DNA of 64,000 nucleotides from positions 186,001 through 250,000 of the forward strand of contig NZ_VITA01000004.1 of the NCBI RefSeq assembly GCF_007827695.1, read 5' to 3'. The notes beneath the pieces were generated by a model that was given only the letters and a program-made list of their open reading frames with translations, had not been told where the DNA came from and did no database searches. The first letter of the stretch is position 1. Each line of letters starts with the position of its first letter. Made by a program: the position numbers and the translations under genes. The stretch is from Sinorhizobium medicae (lineage in GTDB: Bacteria > Pseudomonadota > Alphaproteobacteria > Rhizobiales > Rhizobiaceae). Positions 10,983-20,585 of this stretch are shown here, piece after piece.

Positions 10983-11753
10983 ATGAGCGAAAACAGCCTG
11001 GCCATACGCAAGTTCAGCGATCTCGCCAACCCGACCCGGTTCCTGGCGCTGGCGGCGCGTGCCCTGCCGTGGCTTGCCGCTCTTACCGCTCTTTTCTTTG
11101 CCGCCGGGCTCTGGCTCTCCTTCACCACCGAGGGCGACTATCAGCAGGGAGAGACCGTGCGCATCATGTATGTGCATGTGCCTTCGGCCTGGCTGTCCAT
11201 GATGTGCTATACGGTCATGGCGATCTCGGCGCTCGGCACCCTCGTCTGGCGCCATCCGCTCGCAGACGTCTCGGCAAAGGCCGCAGCGCCGATCGGCGCC
11301 TGCTTCACCTTTCTGGCGCTCGTCACCGGCTCGCTCTGGGGAAAGCCGATGTGGGGCACCTGGTGGGTATGGGATGCGCGGCTGACCTCGGTCTTCGTGC
11401 TCTTCCTCATGTATCTCGGCCTGATCGCGCTGAATCGCGCCATGGATGATCCGAGCCGTTCGGCGCGCGTCTCGGCCGTGCTCGTTCTCGTCGGTTTCGT
11501 CAACATCCCGATCATCAAGTTCTCGGTCGATTGGTGGAACACGCTGCATCAGCCGGCGAGCGTCATACGCCTGGACGGTCCGACGATCGATCCGGAATTC
11601 CTGCGGCCGCTCATCGTCATGGCAATTGCCTTCACGCTGCTGTTCTTCACGCTGCACATCGGCGCGATGCGCAACGAGATCTGGCGCCGCCGGGTGGCCT
11701 CGCTCAGGCGGCAGGCGGCTCGAAACGCGGGCCGGGAGCAGCTTGCACCATGA
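10983..11753 (+). CDS. ccmC: Heme exporter protein CcmC
   Basis: This 256-residue six-TM protein carries the tryptophan-rich heme-handling motif WGTWWVWDARLTS near residue 125. Periplasmic histidines in VHVPSAWLS and WNTLHQPASV are the expected axial heme ligands. CcmC loads heme onto CcmE. The N-terminal 30 residues form a cytosolic extension. The start at 10983 has an AAAGAG site upstream. Its stop overlaps the start of ccmD. Confidence 0.95.
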   Translation: MSENSLAIRKFSDLANPTRFLALAARALPWLAALTALFFAAGLWLSFTTEGDYQQGETVRIMYVHVPSAWLSMMCYTVMAISALGTLVWRHPLADVSAKAAAPIGACFTFLALVTGSLWGKPMWGTWWVWDARLTSVFVLFLMYLGLIALNRAMDDPSRSARVSAVLVLVGFVNIPIIKFSVDWWNTLHQPASVIRLDGPTIDPEFLRPLIVMAIAFTLLFFTLHIGAMRNEIWRRRVASLRRQAARNAGREQLAP

Positions 11754-11926
11754 TGAGCCATGCGACCTATGTCATTGCCTGCTACGCGGTCTCCGCCGCG
11801 ACGGTGGCGGGGCTCATCTTCTGGGTCCTAACCGATGGCCGTGCCCGTAAGCGCGAGCTGGAGCAGCTCGAAGCGGCCGGCATCCGCCGCCGTTCGGCGG
11901 AAGCTTCGACCGGGGGGGGCAGATGA
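11750..11926 (+). CDS. ccmD: Heme exporter small protein CcmD
   Basis: This 58-residue protein has one membrane segment (about residues 7-26) followed by a basic cytosolic tail (GRARKRELEQLEAAGIRRR). That matches CcmD, the small subunit that helps release holo-CcmE from CcmABC. The ATG at 11750 overlaps the ccmC stop, and the ccmD stop overlaps the next ATG (ATGA). The call rests mainly on position and topology, because CcmD sequence is poorly conserved. Confidence 0.88.
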   Translation: MMSHATYVIACYAVSAATVAGLIFWVLTDGRARKRELEQLEAAGIRRRSAEASTGGGR

Positions 11927-12522
11927 CGAACGCGCGGGACGAACGTGCGCCAGGCGCTATTCGCTATCTCGTGGCGGCGCTTCCGCTCCTGATCTTTGCG
12001 GTTCTCGCACTCATCTTCTGGAGCCAATTGAACTCCGGCAGGGACGTCAGCGAAATACCCTCGGCCTTGATCGGGACCAAGGCGCCGACGCTCGACATGC
12101 CGCGGCTTGAAGGCGCGGTGGCTCCGTCCGGCCGACCGATGCCGGCGCTTACCGATACGGCCGTCAAGGGCAAGCTTACGCTCGTCAATGTCTGGGCCTC
12201 CTGGTGCGTGCCCTGCCGGCAGGAACATCCCGTCATTCTTGCATTGTCGAAAGACCCGCGCCTGACCGTCGTCGGCATCAACTACAAGGACCGGAACGAG
12301 AACGCGCTGAGGTTCCTCGGCGAACTCGGCAACCCCTTCTCGGCGATCGGCGTCGATCCGAACGGTAAGGCAGCGATAGACTGGGGCGTTTACGGCATCC
12401 CGGAATCATTCCTAGTCGCCGCCGATGGGACGATCCTCTACAAGCGTGCCGGGCCCTTCGACGAGAAGAGCCTCAGGGAAGGGCTGCTGCCGGCGATCGA
12501 AAAAGCGCTTGCCGGGTCGTAG
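11923..12522 (+). CDS. ccmG: Cytochrome c biogenesis thiol:disulfide oxidoreductase CcmG/DsbE (CycY)
   Basis: This 199-residue thioredoxin-fold protein is anchored by an N-terminal membrane segment (about residues 15-33). The active site is WASWCVPCRQE with Cys95 and Cys98, and the GVYGIPESFLVA cis-proline loop is present. It reduces apocytochrome c haem-binding cysteines in the periplasm. It is the last gene of the ccmABCDG unit. Its stop lies only three bases from the stop of the convergent UPF0314 gene, with no visible terminator between. Confidence 0.93.
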   Translation: MTNARDERAPGAIRYLVAALPLLIFAVLALIFWSQLNSGRDVSEIPSALIGTKAPTLDMPRLEGAVAPSGRPMPALTDTAVKGKLTLVNVWASWCVPCRQEHPVILALSKDPRLTVVGINYKDRNENALRFLGELGNPFSAIGVDPNGKAAIDWGVYGIPESFLVAADGTILYKRAGPFDEKSLREGLLPAIEKALAGS

Positions 12523-12525
12523 CCC

Positions 12526-13116
12526 TCATCCGGCCTGCCACGCCTTCACCGCATCCATCGGCCACACCAGCATCAGCACGTTGAGCGTCAGATTGTCGCG
12601 CACCATAAAGCCGGTGAAGAGTTCGAGAGCGATCGCGATAGCGACGGTCACTGCCACCGGCAACCGGGAAGCGATGAGGAAGCCTGTCGCCATGGCAAGC
12701 GTATCCATGGTCGAGTTCAGGATGCTGTCACCGAAATAATCGAGCGAAATGGTTGCGGACCGATAGCGGTTGATCACCATCGGCGTGTTCTCAAGAATCT
12801 CCCAGGCGGACTCGATCACGGTCGCGAGAAGCAGGCGCCCGCTCAAGGGCTTACCGCGCATGAGAAGATGACCGAGGCCGTAGAAGAGGAATCCGTGAAT
12901 GATATGGGACGGTGTGTACCAATCGGAAACGTGCTGCGAATTACCGCTGGATTTGGCGACGCCTTCCCACAGCTTGATGTAGCCGCATTCGCAGATCCAC
13001 AGCCGCCCCATCAGATGCAGCACCAGGATCTGGAGTGCCAGCACAGCGAGGCAGGCAAGCAGCAAGAGTGCCGCGCGTCGCTGCCGGTTGTCGTCCGAGC
13101 CGGCCGCGATCGTCAC
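12526..13116 (-). CDS. UPF0314 / DUF2585 membrane protein
   Basis: This 196-residue protein has several hydrophobic segments and the conserved core [11 protein letters not shown]...[20 protein letters not shown], which marks the UPF0314 (DUF2585) family of alphaproteobacteria. Function is unknown. The start is the GTG at 13116 that overlaps the stop of yciB (GTGA). The open frame extends far upstream, but that part is antisense to yciB coding and not protein-like. It is the last gene of the dapF-mtaB-ftsY-yciB run. Confidence 0.85.
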   Translation of the reverse strand: MTIAAGSDDNRQRRAALLLLACLAVLALQILVLHLMGRLWICECGYIKLWEGVAKSSGNSQHVSDWYTPSHIIHGFLFYGLGHLLMRGKPLSGRLLLATVIESAWEILENTPMVINRYRSATISLDYFGDSILNSTMDTLAMATGFLIASRLPVAVTVAIAIALELFTGFMVRDNLTLNVLMLVWPMDAVKAWQAG

Positions 13117-13766
13117 TTCGCGTTTTCCTGATCGACCGAATGCTTCATGATCAGCGGCATCTGCGCGAGCGTGAAAAGAATGGTGATCGGCATGGTGCCC
13201 CAGACCTTGAAGGCGACCCAGAAATCGGTCGAGAAGGAGCGCCAGATAACCTCGTTCAGCACCGCGAGGAACAGGAAGAACACACCCCAGCGCACCGTAA
13301 GCTTCCGCCAGCCCTCTTCGTCCAGCTTGAAGGCGGCGTGGAAAACGTAGCCGAGCAGCGATTTGCCGAACAGGAGCCCGCCGAGCAGGATCGCGCCGAA
13401 GAGCGTATTGACGATGGTCGGCTTCATCTTGATGAAAGTGTCGTTCTGCAGCCAGAGCGTCAGCGCACCGAAGACGAAGACGACGATGCCGGAGATGAGC
13501 GGCATCATCGGCAGCGTGCGCGTCATCATCCAGGAAACGGCGAGAGCCGCAGCCGTCGCCGCCATGAAGAGGCCGGTGGCGATGAAGATCGGCCCGCCGA
13601 GATCCGCGAGCACGGGAAAGCGGCTCGCCAGCCATTCGCCCCGCGAATTGGCAAAGAAGAAGACCATCAGAGGCCCGAGCTCGAGCACGAGCTTGAGGAG
13701 CGGGCTTACCTCTGTTTTCGGCTTGGCTGCCTCGACGGTCGACATGTGCGGATCCTGTTCTGTCAT
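13113..13766 (-). CDS. yciB: Septation protein A / intracellular septation family (YciB, IspZ)
   Basis: This 217-residue inner-membrane protein has about six hydrophobic segments and the family motifs [15 protein letters not shown] near residue 30 and a conserved NEVIWR...[11 protein letters not shown] stretch toward the C-terminus. IspZ/YciB proteins are implicated in envelope integrity and septation. It is 76 bases after ftsY, and its stop overlaps the GTG of the UPF0314 gene, so the two are probably translated together. Confidence 0.9.
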   Translation of the reverse strand: MTEQDPHMSTVEAAKPKTEVSPLLKLVLELGPLMVFFFANSRGEWLASRFPVLADLGGPIFIATGLFMAATAAALAVSWMMTRTLPMMPLISGIVVFVFGALTLWLQNDTFIKMKPTIVNTLFGAILLGGLLFGKSLLGYVFHAAFKLDEEGWRKLTVRWGVFFLFLAVLNEVIWRSFSTDFWVAFKVWGTMPITILFTLAQMPLIMKHSVDQENAK

Positions 13767-13842
13767 CGTCTGACGCTCATAACATCAGGATTGCGGCAAA
13801 ACCATATCAACCGTCGGTACGGCTGCAAAACCGCTTCCGCGG

Positions 13843-15405
13843 TCATGGGGCCGCAACACCGGCGATCGCCTCGGCGAAGTCTTTTGCCTCGAAGGGTTCG
13901 AGATCGTCGACACCCTCGCCGACACCGATGAAATAGACCGGCAGCTTGTGCTTGGCGGAGATCGCCACCAGGATTCCGCCGCGCGCCGTCCCGTCGAGCT
14001 TTGTCATGATCAATCCGCTGACGCCCGCAACGTTGCGGAATATCTCTACCTGCTGCAGCGCGTTCTGCCCGGTCGTGGCATCCAGTGTCTGCAGGACCGT
14101 ATGCGGCGCGTCCGGATCGAGCTTCCCGAGAACGCGTACGATCTTCTCCAGTTCCGCCATCAGCTCGGCCTTGTTCTGCAATCGCCCGGCGGTGTCTATG
14201 ATCAGCACGTCCGCCTTCTGCTCGCGGGCACGCTGGAACGCCTCATAGGCCAGCCCGGCCGCGTCGGCTCCGAGCTTGGAGGAGACGATTTCGGACCTCG
14301 TCCGCTCGGCCCAGATCTTCAGCTGTTCGATCGCCGCAGCCCGGAAAGTGTCGCCGGCGGCCATCATGACCTTGAGGCCCGCGCCGGACAGTTTCGCAGC
14401 AAGCTTGCCGATCGTCGTGGTCTTTCCTGTCCCGTTGACGCCGACGACCAGGATCACATGCGGCTTATGATTGAGATCGAGTTCGAGCGGCTTTGCGACC
14501 GGCGCCAGCACTTTGGTGATCTCCCCCGCCATGATGCGCGATACGTCCTCGCCGGACACATCCTTGCCGTAACGCTCCGAGGCGAGCGCGTCGGTGATGC
14601 GCATCGCGGTCTCGACGCCGAGATCCGCCTGGATCAGGAGATCTTCGAGGTCCTGCAGCGTCGCCTCGTCCAGCTTGCGTTTGGTGAAGAGACTGGCGAT
14701 CTGACCGGTGAGCTGCGACGAGGTGCGGGCGAGACCCAGACGGAGGCGCTGGTACCAGTTGAGCTTCGGCTGCGCCGCCGGGGTCTCGTCCTTCGGGCGC
14801 CTGTCGGCGGCGGCGAAACCTTTGGGAAGGCTGGATGTGCGGAGCTCCGCTTCGATGTCGGAACCGGCATCTGACCGCCTATCGGCGTCGCCTGCGAGCG
14901 CCTCCGCCTGCTCGACAGGAGCCCCGCTGTTCTCAGCGGTTGCCTCGGTCTCCCCGTGATCTCCCCCGTTGAGGGGGAGATGTCCCGAAGGGACGGAGGA
15001 GGGTGCCGAAACGTCATCGGCTCCCGTTGGGTGTTCGGAAGGAGGCTCGCTCTCCTCTGCCCTGCCGGGCATCTCCCCCGCGAGGGGAGAGATCGGATGC
15101 GGGACGCTCTCGTCCTGCTTCACGGTGTTCTCATCTGCTGCGGGAGCAGTACCTGCCGGGGCTTCGTCGCTCGTGGTTTCGGTGTTTGCCGTGCTTGGTG
15201 CGAGGGAGACATCGCGATCGTCTGTGCCAGCTTCCGTTGCCTCGGCCGCGGTACGCTTTTCCTCGACCGGTGCCTGGCTCTCACCCTGCTCTCCTGAGGG
15301 CACAGAAGAGGGTGCGGCATCCGAAACCTCCTGCGGCGGCGCGGGTTTCTCTTCGACGGCGTCCTTGCCGAAGGAGAAGATCTTCTTGATGAAACCAATC
15401 GCCAT
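13843..15405 (-). CDS. ftsY: Signal recognition particle receptor FtsY
   Basis: This 520-residue protein has a C-terminal NG domain of about 300 residues with G1 GVNGTGKTTTIGKLA, DTAGRLQNK and TKLDGTARGG, preceded by the NG linker helices (LARTSSQLTGQIASLF). The N-terminal 200 residues are an acidic A domain, as expected for membrane-associated FtsY. Unusually, that acidic domain contains DNA of a palindromic RIME-type repeat in frame, adding a Pro/Ser-rich stretch and two copies of APSSVPSG. FtsY docks SRP-ribosome complexes at the membrane, and Ffh is encoded nearby at 19029. Confidence 0.95.
   Translation of the reverse strand: MAIGFIKKIFSFGKDAVEEKPAPPQEVSDAAPSSVPSGEQGESQAPVEEKRTAAEATEAGTDDRDVSLAPSTANTETTSDEAPAGTAPAADENTVKQDESVPHPISPLAGEMPGRAEESEPPSEHPTGADDVSAPSSVPSGHLPLNGGDHGETEATAENSGAPVEQAEALAGDADRRSDAGSDIEAELRTSSLPKGFAAADRRPKDETPAAQPKLNWYQRLRLGLARTSSQLTGQIASLFTKRKLDEATLQDLEDLLIQADLGVETAMRITDALASERYGKDVSGEDVSRIMAGEITKVLAPVAKPLELDLNHKPHVILVVGVNGTGKTTTIGKLAAKLSGAGLKVMMAAGDTFRAAAIEQLKIWAERTRSEIVSSKLGADAAGLAYEAFQRAREQKADVLIIDTAGRLQNKAELMAELEKIVRVLGKLDPDAPHTVLQTLDATTGQNALQQVEIFRNVAGVSGLIMTKLDGTARGGILVAISAKHKLPVYFIGVGEGVDDLEPFEAKDFAEAIAGVAAP
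14959..15093. repeat. RIME-like palindromic repeat inside ftsY
   Basis: Two hairpin modules flank about 80 bases: ATCTCCCCC / GGGGGAGAT (5-base loop) with GTCCC/GGGAC beside it, and TGCCC/GGGCA followed by an ATCTCCCC / GGGGAGA-type stem. This organisation and wording match the mosaic palindromic repeats found between genes in rhizobia. Here it lies wholly within the ftsY reading frame and is translated. A decayed partial copy is at about 15280-15320. Confidence 0.75.
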
Positions 15406-15423
15406 GGGAATGAATGTCCGCTA

Positions 15424-16698
15424 TCAGGCCGCAGCCATCTGTTTGCGCTTGATCGTCAGATGCTTGCCGTTATGGCCGGTGATTTCGGCCGCAACGAGCG
15501 ATCGCGGCTCGAGGCCGGCCGCATCGACGAGCGTGAAGTTTTCGGTATGTGCCAGACCGTTCATCTCCACCAGCACCATTTGCCTGCTGCCGACCATGCG
15601 TTCGAGATGGACCCTATGGAGCTCGGCGCCCTTTGCACGCAGGCGTGCGGCACGCTCTTTGACGAGCACGCGGTCGAGCTGCGGCATGCGGGCCGCCGGC
15701 GTGCCGGGGCGTGGGCTGTAGGGGAAGACGTGCAGATGCGCAAGGCCGCAATCCTCAGCAAGCCTGACGGCATTCTGGAACATCGCCTCGGTCTCGGTCG
15801 GAAAGCCGGCGATCATGTCGGCGCTGAAACTGATTTCGGGTCGGAGCCGAAGGACCTCCGCGCAGAAGGCGCGCGCGTCGGCACTTGAATGCCGCCGCTT
15901 CATCCGCTTCAGCATCAGGTCGTCGCCATGCTGCAGCGAGAGATGCAGATGCGGCATGAAACGCGGCTCTTCGGCAATGAGATCGAGAAGATGGACGTCC
16001 GCCTCGATGCTGTCGATGGAGGAAAGCCGTAGACGAAGGATCTCCGGGACCTGCTTCAGCAAGGTCTTGGCGAGAAGTCCGAGGGTTGGCGTTCCGGGCA
16101 GGTCGGCGCCGTAGCTGGTGGCATCGACGCCGGTCAGCACGATCTCGCGATAGCCGCCCTCGACAAGGCGTCTCGCCTGGTCGACGACGGCGCCCATCGG
16201 CACCGAGCGGGAATTGCCGCGTCCATAAGGGATGATGCAGAAGGTGCAGCGATGATCACAGCCATTCTGCACCTGGATGAAGGCACGCACGTGCCCGTCG
16301 ATATGCTTCACCATTTGCGGCGCGGTGGCGCGCACGCTCATGATATCGTTCACCCGGAGTTTCTCCTCGGCCGAGACGCCGAAATCGGGCAGCGAGCGAT
16401 AGGAAGCGCTCGTGAGCTTCTCCTCATTGCCGAGAACCGCGTCCACCTCCGCCATCTCCGCGAAAGTTTCCTTCTCGGTCTGCGCGGCGCAGCCGGTGAC
16501 GATGATACGGGCGTGCGGGTTCTCGCGCCGCGCGCGGCGGATGGCCTGGCGCGCCTGGCGCACCGCCTCGGCGGTCACGGCGCAGGTGTTGACGAGCACG
16601 GCATTGTTCAGCCCCGCCTTTTCGGCCTCTGCCCGCATCACTTCCGATTCATAGGTGTTCAGACGGCAGCCGAAGGTTATGACCTCGACGCCGCTCAA
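15424..16698 (-). CDS. mtaB: tRNA t6A37 methylthiotransferase MtaB
   Basis: This 424-residue radical-SAM enzyme has an N-terminal UPF0004 domain with cluster cysteines at about 11, 39 and 70. The SAM-cluster motif CDHRCTFC is at 147-154 and a TRAM domain is at the C-terminus. MtaB converts t6A37 to ms2t6A37 in tRNAs reading ANN codons; the TFGCRLN opening is typical of MtaB rather than MiaB or RimO. The start is the TTG at 16698, which overlaps the dapF stop (TTGA). Upstream in-frame sequence is antisense-like. Confidence 0.92.
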   Translation of the reverse strand: MSGVEVITFGCRLNTYESEVMRAEAEKAGLNNAVLVNTCAVTAEAVRQARQAIRRARRENPHARIIVTGCAAQTEKETFAEMAEVDAVLGNEEKLTSASYRSLPDFGVSAEEKLRVNDIMSVRATAPQMVKHIDGHVRAFIQVQNGCDHRCTFCIIPYGRGNSRSVPMGAVVDQARRLVEGGYREIVLTGVDATSYGADLPGTPTLGLLAKTLLKQVPEILRLRLSSIDSIEADVHLLDLIAEEPRFMPHLHLSLQHGDDLMLKRMKRRHSSADARAFCAEVLRLRPEISFSADMIAGFPTETEAMFQNAVRLAEDCGLAHLHVFPYSPRPGTPAARMPQLDRVLVKERAARLRAKGAELHRVHLERMVGSRQMVLVEMNGLAHTENFTLVDAAGLEPRSLVAAEITGHNGKHLTIKRKQMAAA

Positions 16699-17600
16699 GG
16701 CGCTCGGGCTCCGATGTCGCCGCTCTCCGGCTCGTTCCGCTCGAAAATGCCGGTGACAGGGTCGAGCGTGCCGGACCATTCCCATTCGGCCGGGCCGGTC
16801 ATGATGACGTGGTCGTCGCTTTCGCGCCATTCGATCCGAAGTGGTCCTCCGGGCACATTTACGGTCACCGCGCGCTCCGTGCGGCCTGTTCTCGCACCGC
16901 TGACGGCAGCGGCACAGGCGGCCGAGCCGCAGGCAAGCGTCAGGCCGGCGCCGCGCTCCCAGGTCCGCAGGTCCATCTCCTGGCGGGAGCGGATGCGGGC
17001 GACCGATATATTGGCCCGTTCAGGGAAGATCGGGTGGTTCTCGAGGAGCGGTCCGAAACGATCGAGATCGTAGCCGGACACGTCGTTTTCGACCCAGAAG
17101 ATCGCGTGAGGATTGCCCATGGATACAACGGAAGGAGAGTGCAGCACGGGAGCCTCGATGGGTCCGATCTGCAGCTCGATCCGGCGCGTGTCATGGAACT
17201 CCTCGGCGAGCGGTATCTGGTCCCAGCGGAAACGCGGCTTGCCCATATCGACCGAAATAGAGCCGTCGTCATGCTCCTTCGCTTCAAGGAGGCCCGCAAC
17301 CGTGTGGAAGAGGAAGGCCTTCTTGCCGGTCTCGGCCGCAAGCGCCTGGACCACGCAGCGGGTGCCGTTGCCGCAGGCCTGGGCCATCGACCCGTCGGAA
17401 TTGACGATGTCGATCCACGCGTCGGTGCCGGCGGACTTCGGATCATGGATCGCCATGATCTGGTCGAACTCGGTTGCCGGGTCGGCGTTGAGCACTATTG
17501 CAGCCTGACGCGTCACGCGGTCCTTGCGGCCACGCATGTCGACCACCAGGATCTTGTTTCCAAGCCCGTTCATCCTGGCAAATTGCACCTGATCGGCCAT
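16695..17600 (-). CDS. dapF: Diaminopimelate epimerase
   Basis: This 301-residue enzyme epimerises LL-DAP to meso-DAP for lysine and peptidoglycan synthesis. Both catalytic cysteines are visible: QACGNGTRC (Cys76) and LACGSAAC (about Cys223). The N-terminal [15 protein letters not shown] motif is standard. The ATG at 17600 is preferred over an in-frame TTG at 17615 because it begins right before conserved sequence. It heads the leftward dapF-mtaB-ftsY-yciB-UPF0314 string. Confidence 0.95.
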   Translation of the reverse strand: MADQVQFARMNGLGNKILVVDMRGRKDRVTRQAAIVLNADPATEFDQIMAIHDPKSAGTDAWIDIVNSDGSMAQACGNGTRCVVQALAAETGKKAFLFHTVAGLLEAKEHDDGSISVDMGKPRFRWDQIPLAEEFHDTRRIELQIGPIEAPVLHSPSVVSMGNPHAIFWVENDVSGYDLDRFGPLLENHPIFPERANISVARIRSRQEMDLRTWERGAGLTLACGSAACAAAVSGARTGRTERAVTVNVPGGPLRIEWRESDDHVIMTGPAEWEWSGTLDPVTGIFERNEPESGDIGARAP

Positions 17601-17693
17601 GTCGCGATTATCCAAACCTGGCCTTCCGTTCCGGAGGCGCCCTTCATTCGGGCTGTATATGGCGGAAAAGCCCGGAAATTACCAGTGCCGGCG

Positions 17694-18707
17694 TCATTCC
17701 CTTGCCAAAGACGAGGCAGGGACATCGAAGACCTCTCCGGGTCGCAGTGCCCTGAACCGGCTGCGCTCTATGCCGGCCCCGTCGAGCGCTGTCTCGAGCA
17801 CCCGGAGGGGCTCCTCGACCCCTTCATTGGTCAGCCGGAAGGTGCCCCAATGATGACCCGCCGCGTGTTCGGCTCCGCAAGCGACCATACCCATGACCGC
17901 CTCTTCCGGATTCTGGTGCTGCGATGCCATGAACCATCGGGGTTCGTAGCTCCCGAATGGCAGATTGGCGATCCTGAAGCCGCCGTGCTTCTCGCGCGCC
18001 GCCCGATAATTGATGCCGTCGTGAAAGCCTGTATCGCCGACATGGTAGATCTTGCCGGCCGGCGTTTCGATGACGAAGGCGGCCCAGAGCGCCATCCGCC
18101 GGTCGCGCAAATGGCGGGCCGACCAATGATGACAGGGCTCCGCATGAACGACGGCGCCTTCGAGTTCCATGCGATCGCCCCAGTCGACGGCGCGGATCTC
18201 CGCATTCGGGATTGAGCGGCGAATGATCGCGTCATTACCGAGCGGCGTGATGATCTGTGGTGCGTGCTGGGCGTGAAGTGTACTCAATGTATCGATGTCG
18301 AGGTGGTCATAGTGGTTGTGCGTGACCAGCACGAGGTCGATCGGCGGCAGGTCGCTCATCAGGACGCCCGGCGCGTTGCGGCGAAGAGGTCCGGCAAAGG
18401 TGAAGGGGCTTGCGCGACGAGACCAGACCGGATCGGTCAATATGTTGATGCCCGCGACCTGGATCAAAAGGGTCGCGTGACCGACCATGGTCACACGCAG
18501 CCGATCGCCGGCGACGGAAAGTTCGGGCTTCGCCTGGGGGAAAGGGCTGTCGTAACGAGCCGGCCACGCCACCCGTCCACCGCCGAACTGCCAGTGCAGG
18601 AGGTCGGCTAATCCACGCGGCGGCGTGCCGCCCGGATTGTAGAATCGAAGCCCGTCGAAATGGTCCGAAACCGGGCCGCCATGATAGGGATTGCCGCTTT
18701 TCTTCAT
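17694..18707 (-). CDS. MBL-fold metal-dependent hydrolase (NAPE-PLD / UlaG-like)
   Basis: This 337-residue metallo-beta-lactamase fold protein has the metal motif THNHYDHLD near residue 130, and further ligands in HAEPCHHWSARH and the HVGDTGFHDG segment. The overall pattern, with GHATLLIQVAGINILTDPVWSRRASP, matches the NAPE-PLD/RomA-like branch. Substrate is unknown. The ATG at 18707 has GAGG seven bases upstream; an upstream GTG at 18764 lacks support. It is oriented with dapF but separated by about 93 bases. Confidence 0.88.
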   Translation of the reverse strand: MKKSGNPYHGGPVSDHFDGLRFYNPGGTPPRGLADLLHWQFGGGRVAWPARYDSPFPQAKPELSVAGDRLRVTMVGHATLLIQVAGINILTDPVWSRRASPFTFAGPLRRNAPGVLMSDLPPIDLVLVTHNHYDHLDIDTLSTLHAQHAPQIITPLGNDAIIRRSIPNAEIRAVDWGDRMELEGAVVHAEPCHHWSARHLRDRRMALWAAFVIETPAGKIYHVGDTGFHDGINYRAAREKHGGFRIANLPFGSYEPRWFMASQHQNPEEAVMGMVACGAEHAAGHHWGTFRLTNEGVEEPLRVLETALDGAGIERSRFRALRPGEVFDVPASSLARE

Positions 18708-19028
18708 CGCTGCCTCGATAGAGGATTCCTGAAACGTAAATAGGCGCCCTTGGCTTTCGGTCACAGAGCTCGGATAGGAGTTTCCGCTGCAGATCCTTGA
18801 CTTTTCTTTCCGCTTCCTGTTTATCGCGGCGAATTCCTTCGCAAGCGATGACTTCCGAAGCCACCGACCCGGCCCCGCAAAGGTATAAAGAGAGCCAGGA
18901 GGTCAACATCCGACAGCGCGTGGCGCCCTCGGGTGGTTTTTGGCTTTGCGCCTTGTTTTCCGCGCGAAGGGACCCACGTTTTCGGACGAGCCGTGCTATG
19001 GCAATCCGGAGACAAGAAGGAAGAGAAT
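18708..19028. other. Divergent intergenic region, MBL hydrolase / ffh
   Basis: The 321 bases between two divergent starts contain no convincing gene. The ffh Shine-Dalgarno (AAGGAAGAG) is at the right end, and a GAGG for the hydrolase is at the left. I could not assign promoters. Confidence 0.5.
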
Positions 19029-20573
19029 ATGTTCGAGAGCCTCCAGGACCGTCTTGGTTCCATACTGAATGGACTGACCGGCCGCGGCGCCCTGTCGGAA
19101 GCCGATGTTTCCGCAGCGCTTCGGGAGGTTCGCCGTGCGCTGCTCGAAGCGGACGTCGCACTCGACGTCGTGCGGTCCTTCACGGAAAAGGTTCGTGAGA
19201 AGGCGGTCGGCGCCGAAATCGTCAAGTCGATCAAGCCCGGCCAGATGGTCGTCAAGATCGTTCATGACGAGCTCGTGGCGATGCTCGGATCCGAGGGCGT
19301 CACGATCGATCTCAACGCTCCGGCTCCCGTCGTTATCATGATGGTGGGCCTGCAGGGCTCGGGCAAGACCACGACGACCGGCAAAATCGCCAAGCGGCTG
19401 ACCGCGCGGGACAAGAAGAAGGTCCTGATGGCCTCGCTCGATACCCGCCGCCCGGCCGCGCAGGAGCAGTTGCGCCAGCTCGGCGTGCAGACGGGGGTCG
19501 ACACGCTGCCGATCATTGCCGGCCAGTCGCCGACCGATATCGCCGCGCGCGCGGTACAGGCGGCCAAGCTCGGCGGCCACGATATCGTCATCCTCGACAC
19601 AGCCGGACGCACCCATATCGACGAGCCGTTGATGATGGAGATGGCGGAGATCAAGCGGAAATCCAGCCCGCACGAAATCCTGCTCGTCGCCGATGCGCTG
19701 ACGGGCCAGGACGCCGTCAATCTCGCCCGCAGCTTCGATGAACGCGTCGGCATCACCGGCCTGGTCCTGACCCGTATGGACGGCGACGGCCGCGGCGGTG
19801 CGGCGCTCTCCATGCGTGCCATCACCGGCAAGCCGATCAAGCTCATCGGCGTCGGCGAAAAGATGGACGAACTCGAGGAGTTCCACCCCCGCCGCGTCGC
19901 CGACCGGATACTCGGCATGGGCGACATCGTCTCGCTGGTCGAAAAGGCGGCGGAGAACATCGACGCCGAAAAGGCGGCGGCCATGGCCGCCAAGATGGCC
20001 AAAGGCAAGTTCGACCTCAACGACCTCGCCGATCAGCTGCAGCAGATGCAGAAGATGGGCGGCATGGGCGGCATCATGGGGCTGATGCCCGGCATGGCCG
20101 GCATGAAGGACAAGATGTCCGCCGCCGGCCTGGATGACAAGCTCTTCAAGCGCCAGATCGCGATCATATCGTCCATGACCAGGACCGAGCGCGCCAATCC
20201 GGACATCCTCAAGCATTCGCGCAAGAAGCGCATCGCCAGCGGCTCCGGCACCGATGCCTCCGACATCAACAAGCTTCTGAAGATGCACCGCCAGATGGCG
20301 GACATGATGAAGATGATGGGCGGCAAGGGCAAGGGCGGCATGATGAAGCAGATGATGGGTGGCCTTGCCGGCAAGATGGGGCTTGGCGGCCTCGGTGGCG
20401 GCATGCCGGATCTGTCGAAGCTCGACCCGAAGCAACTCGAGGCCCTGCAGAAGCAGGCCGAAGCCGCCGGCCTCGGCAAGCCCGGCGGTGGCTTGCCTGG
20501 CCTTGGTGGCGGTGGATTGCCGGGCCTGGGAGGCGGTTTCCCCGGTCTCCCCGGCCTGCCGAAAAAGAAGTGA
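19029..20573 (+). CDS. ffh: Signal recognition particle protein Ffh (SRP54)
   Basis: This 514-residue SRP GTPase has an N domain, then G1 GLQGSGKTTTTGKIAKRL near residue 105, DTAGRTHID, and TRMDGDGRGGAALS. A methionine-rich M domain follows from about 325 with repeated MGGMGGIMGLMPGMAGM-like runs that bind signal peptides and SRP RNA. The C-terminus ends in a Gly/Leu/Pro-rich tail (GGGLPGLGGG-type repeats) longer than in E. coli. The start at 19029 follows an AAGGAAG site. It leads the ffh-chorismate mutase-rpsP-rimM-trmD cluster. Confidence 0.96.
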   Translation: MFESLQDRLGSILNGLTGRGALSEADVSAALREVRRALLEADVALDVVRSFTEKVREKAVGAEIVKSIKPGQMVVKIVHDELVAMLGSEGVTIDLNAPAPVVIMMVGLQGSGKTTTTGKIAKRLTARDKKKVLMASLDTRRPAAQEQLRQLGVQTGVDTLPIIAGQSPTDIAARAVQAAKLGGHDIVILDTAGRTHIDEPLMMEMAEIKRKSSPHEILLVADALTGQDAVNLARSFDERVGITGLVLTRMDGDGRGGAALSMRAITGKPIKLIGVGEKMDELEEFHPRRVADRILGMGDIVSLVEKAAENIDAEKAAAMAAKMAKGKFDLNDLADQLQQMQKMGGMGGIMGLMPGMAGMKDKMSAAGLDDKLFKRQIAIISSMTRTERANPDILKHSRKKRIASGSGTDASDINKLLKMHRQMADMMKMMGGKGKGGMMKQMMGGLAGKMGLGGLGGGMPDLSKLDPKQLEALQKQAEAAGLGKPGGGLPGLGGGGLPGLGGGFPGLPGLPKKK

Positions 20574-20585
20574 GGATCGCGACGA

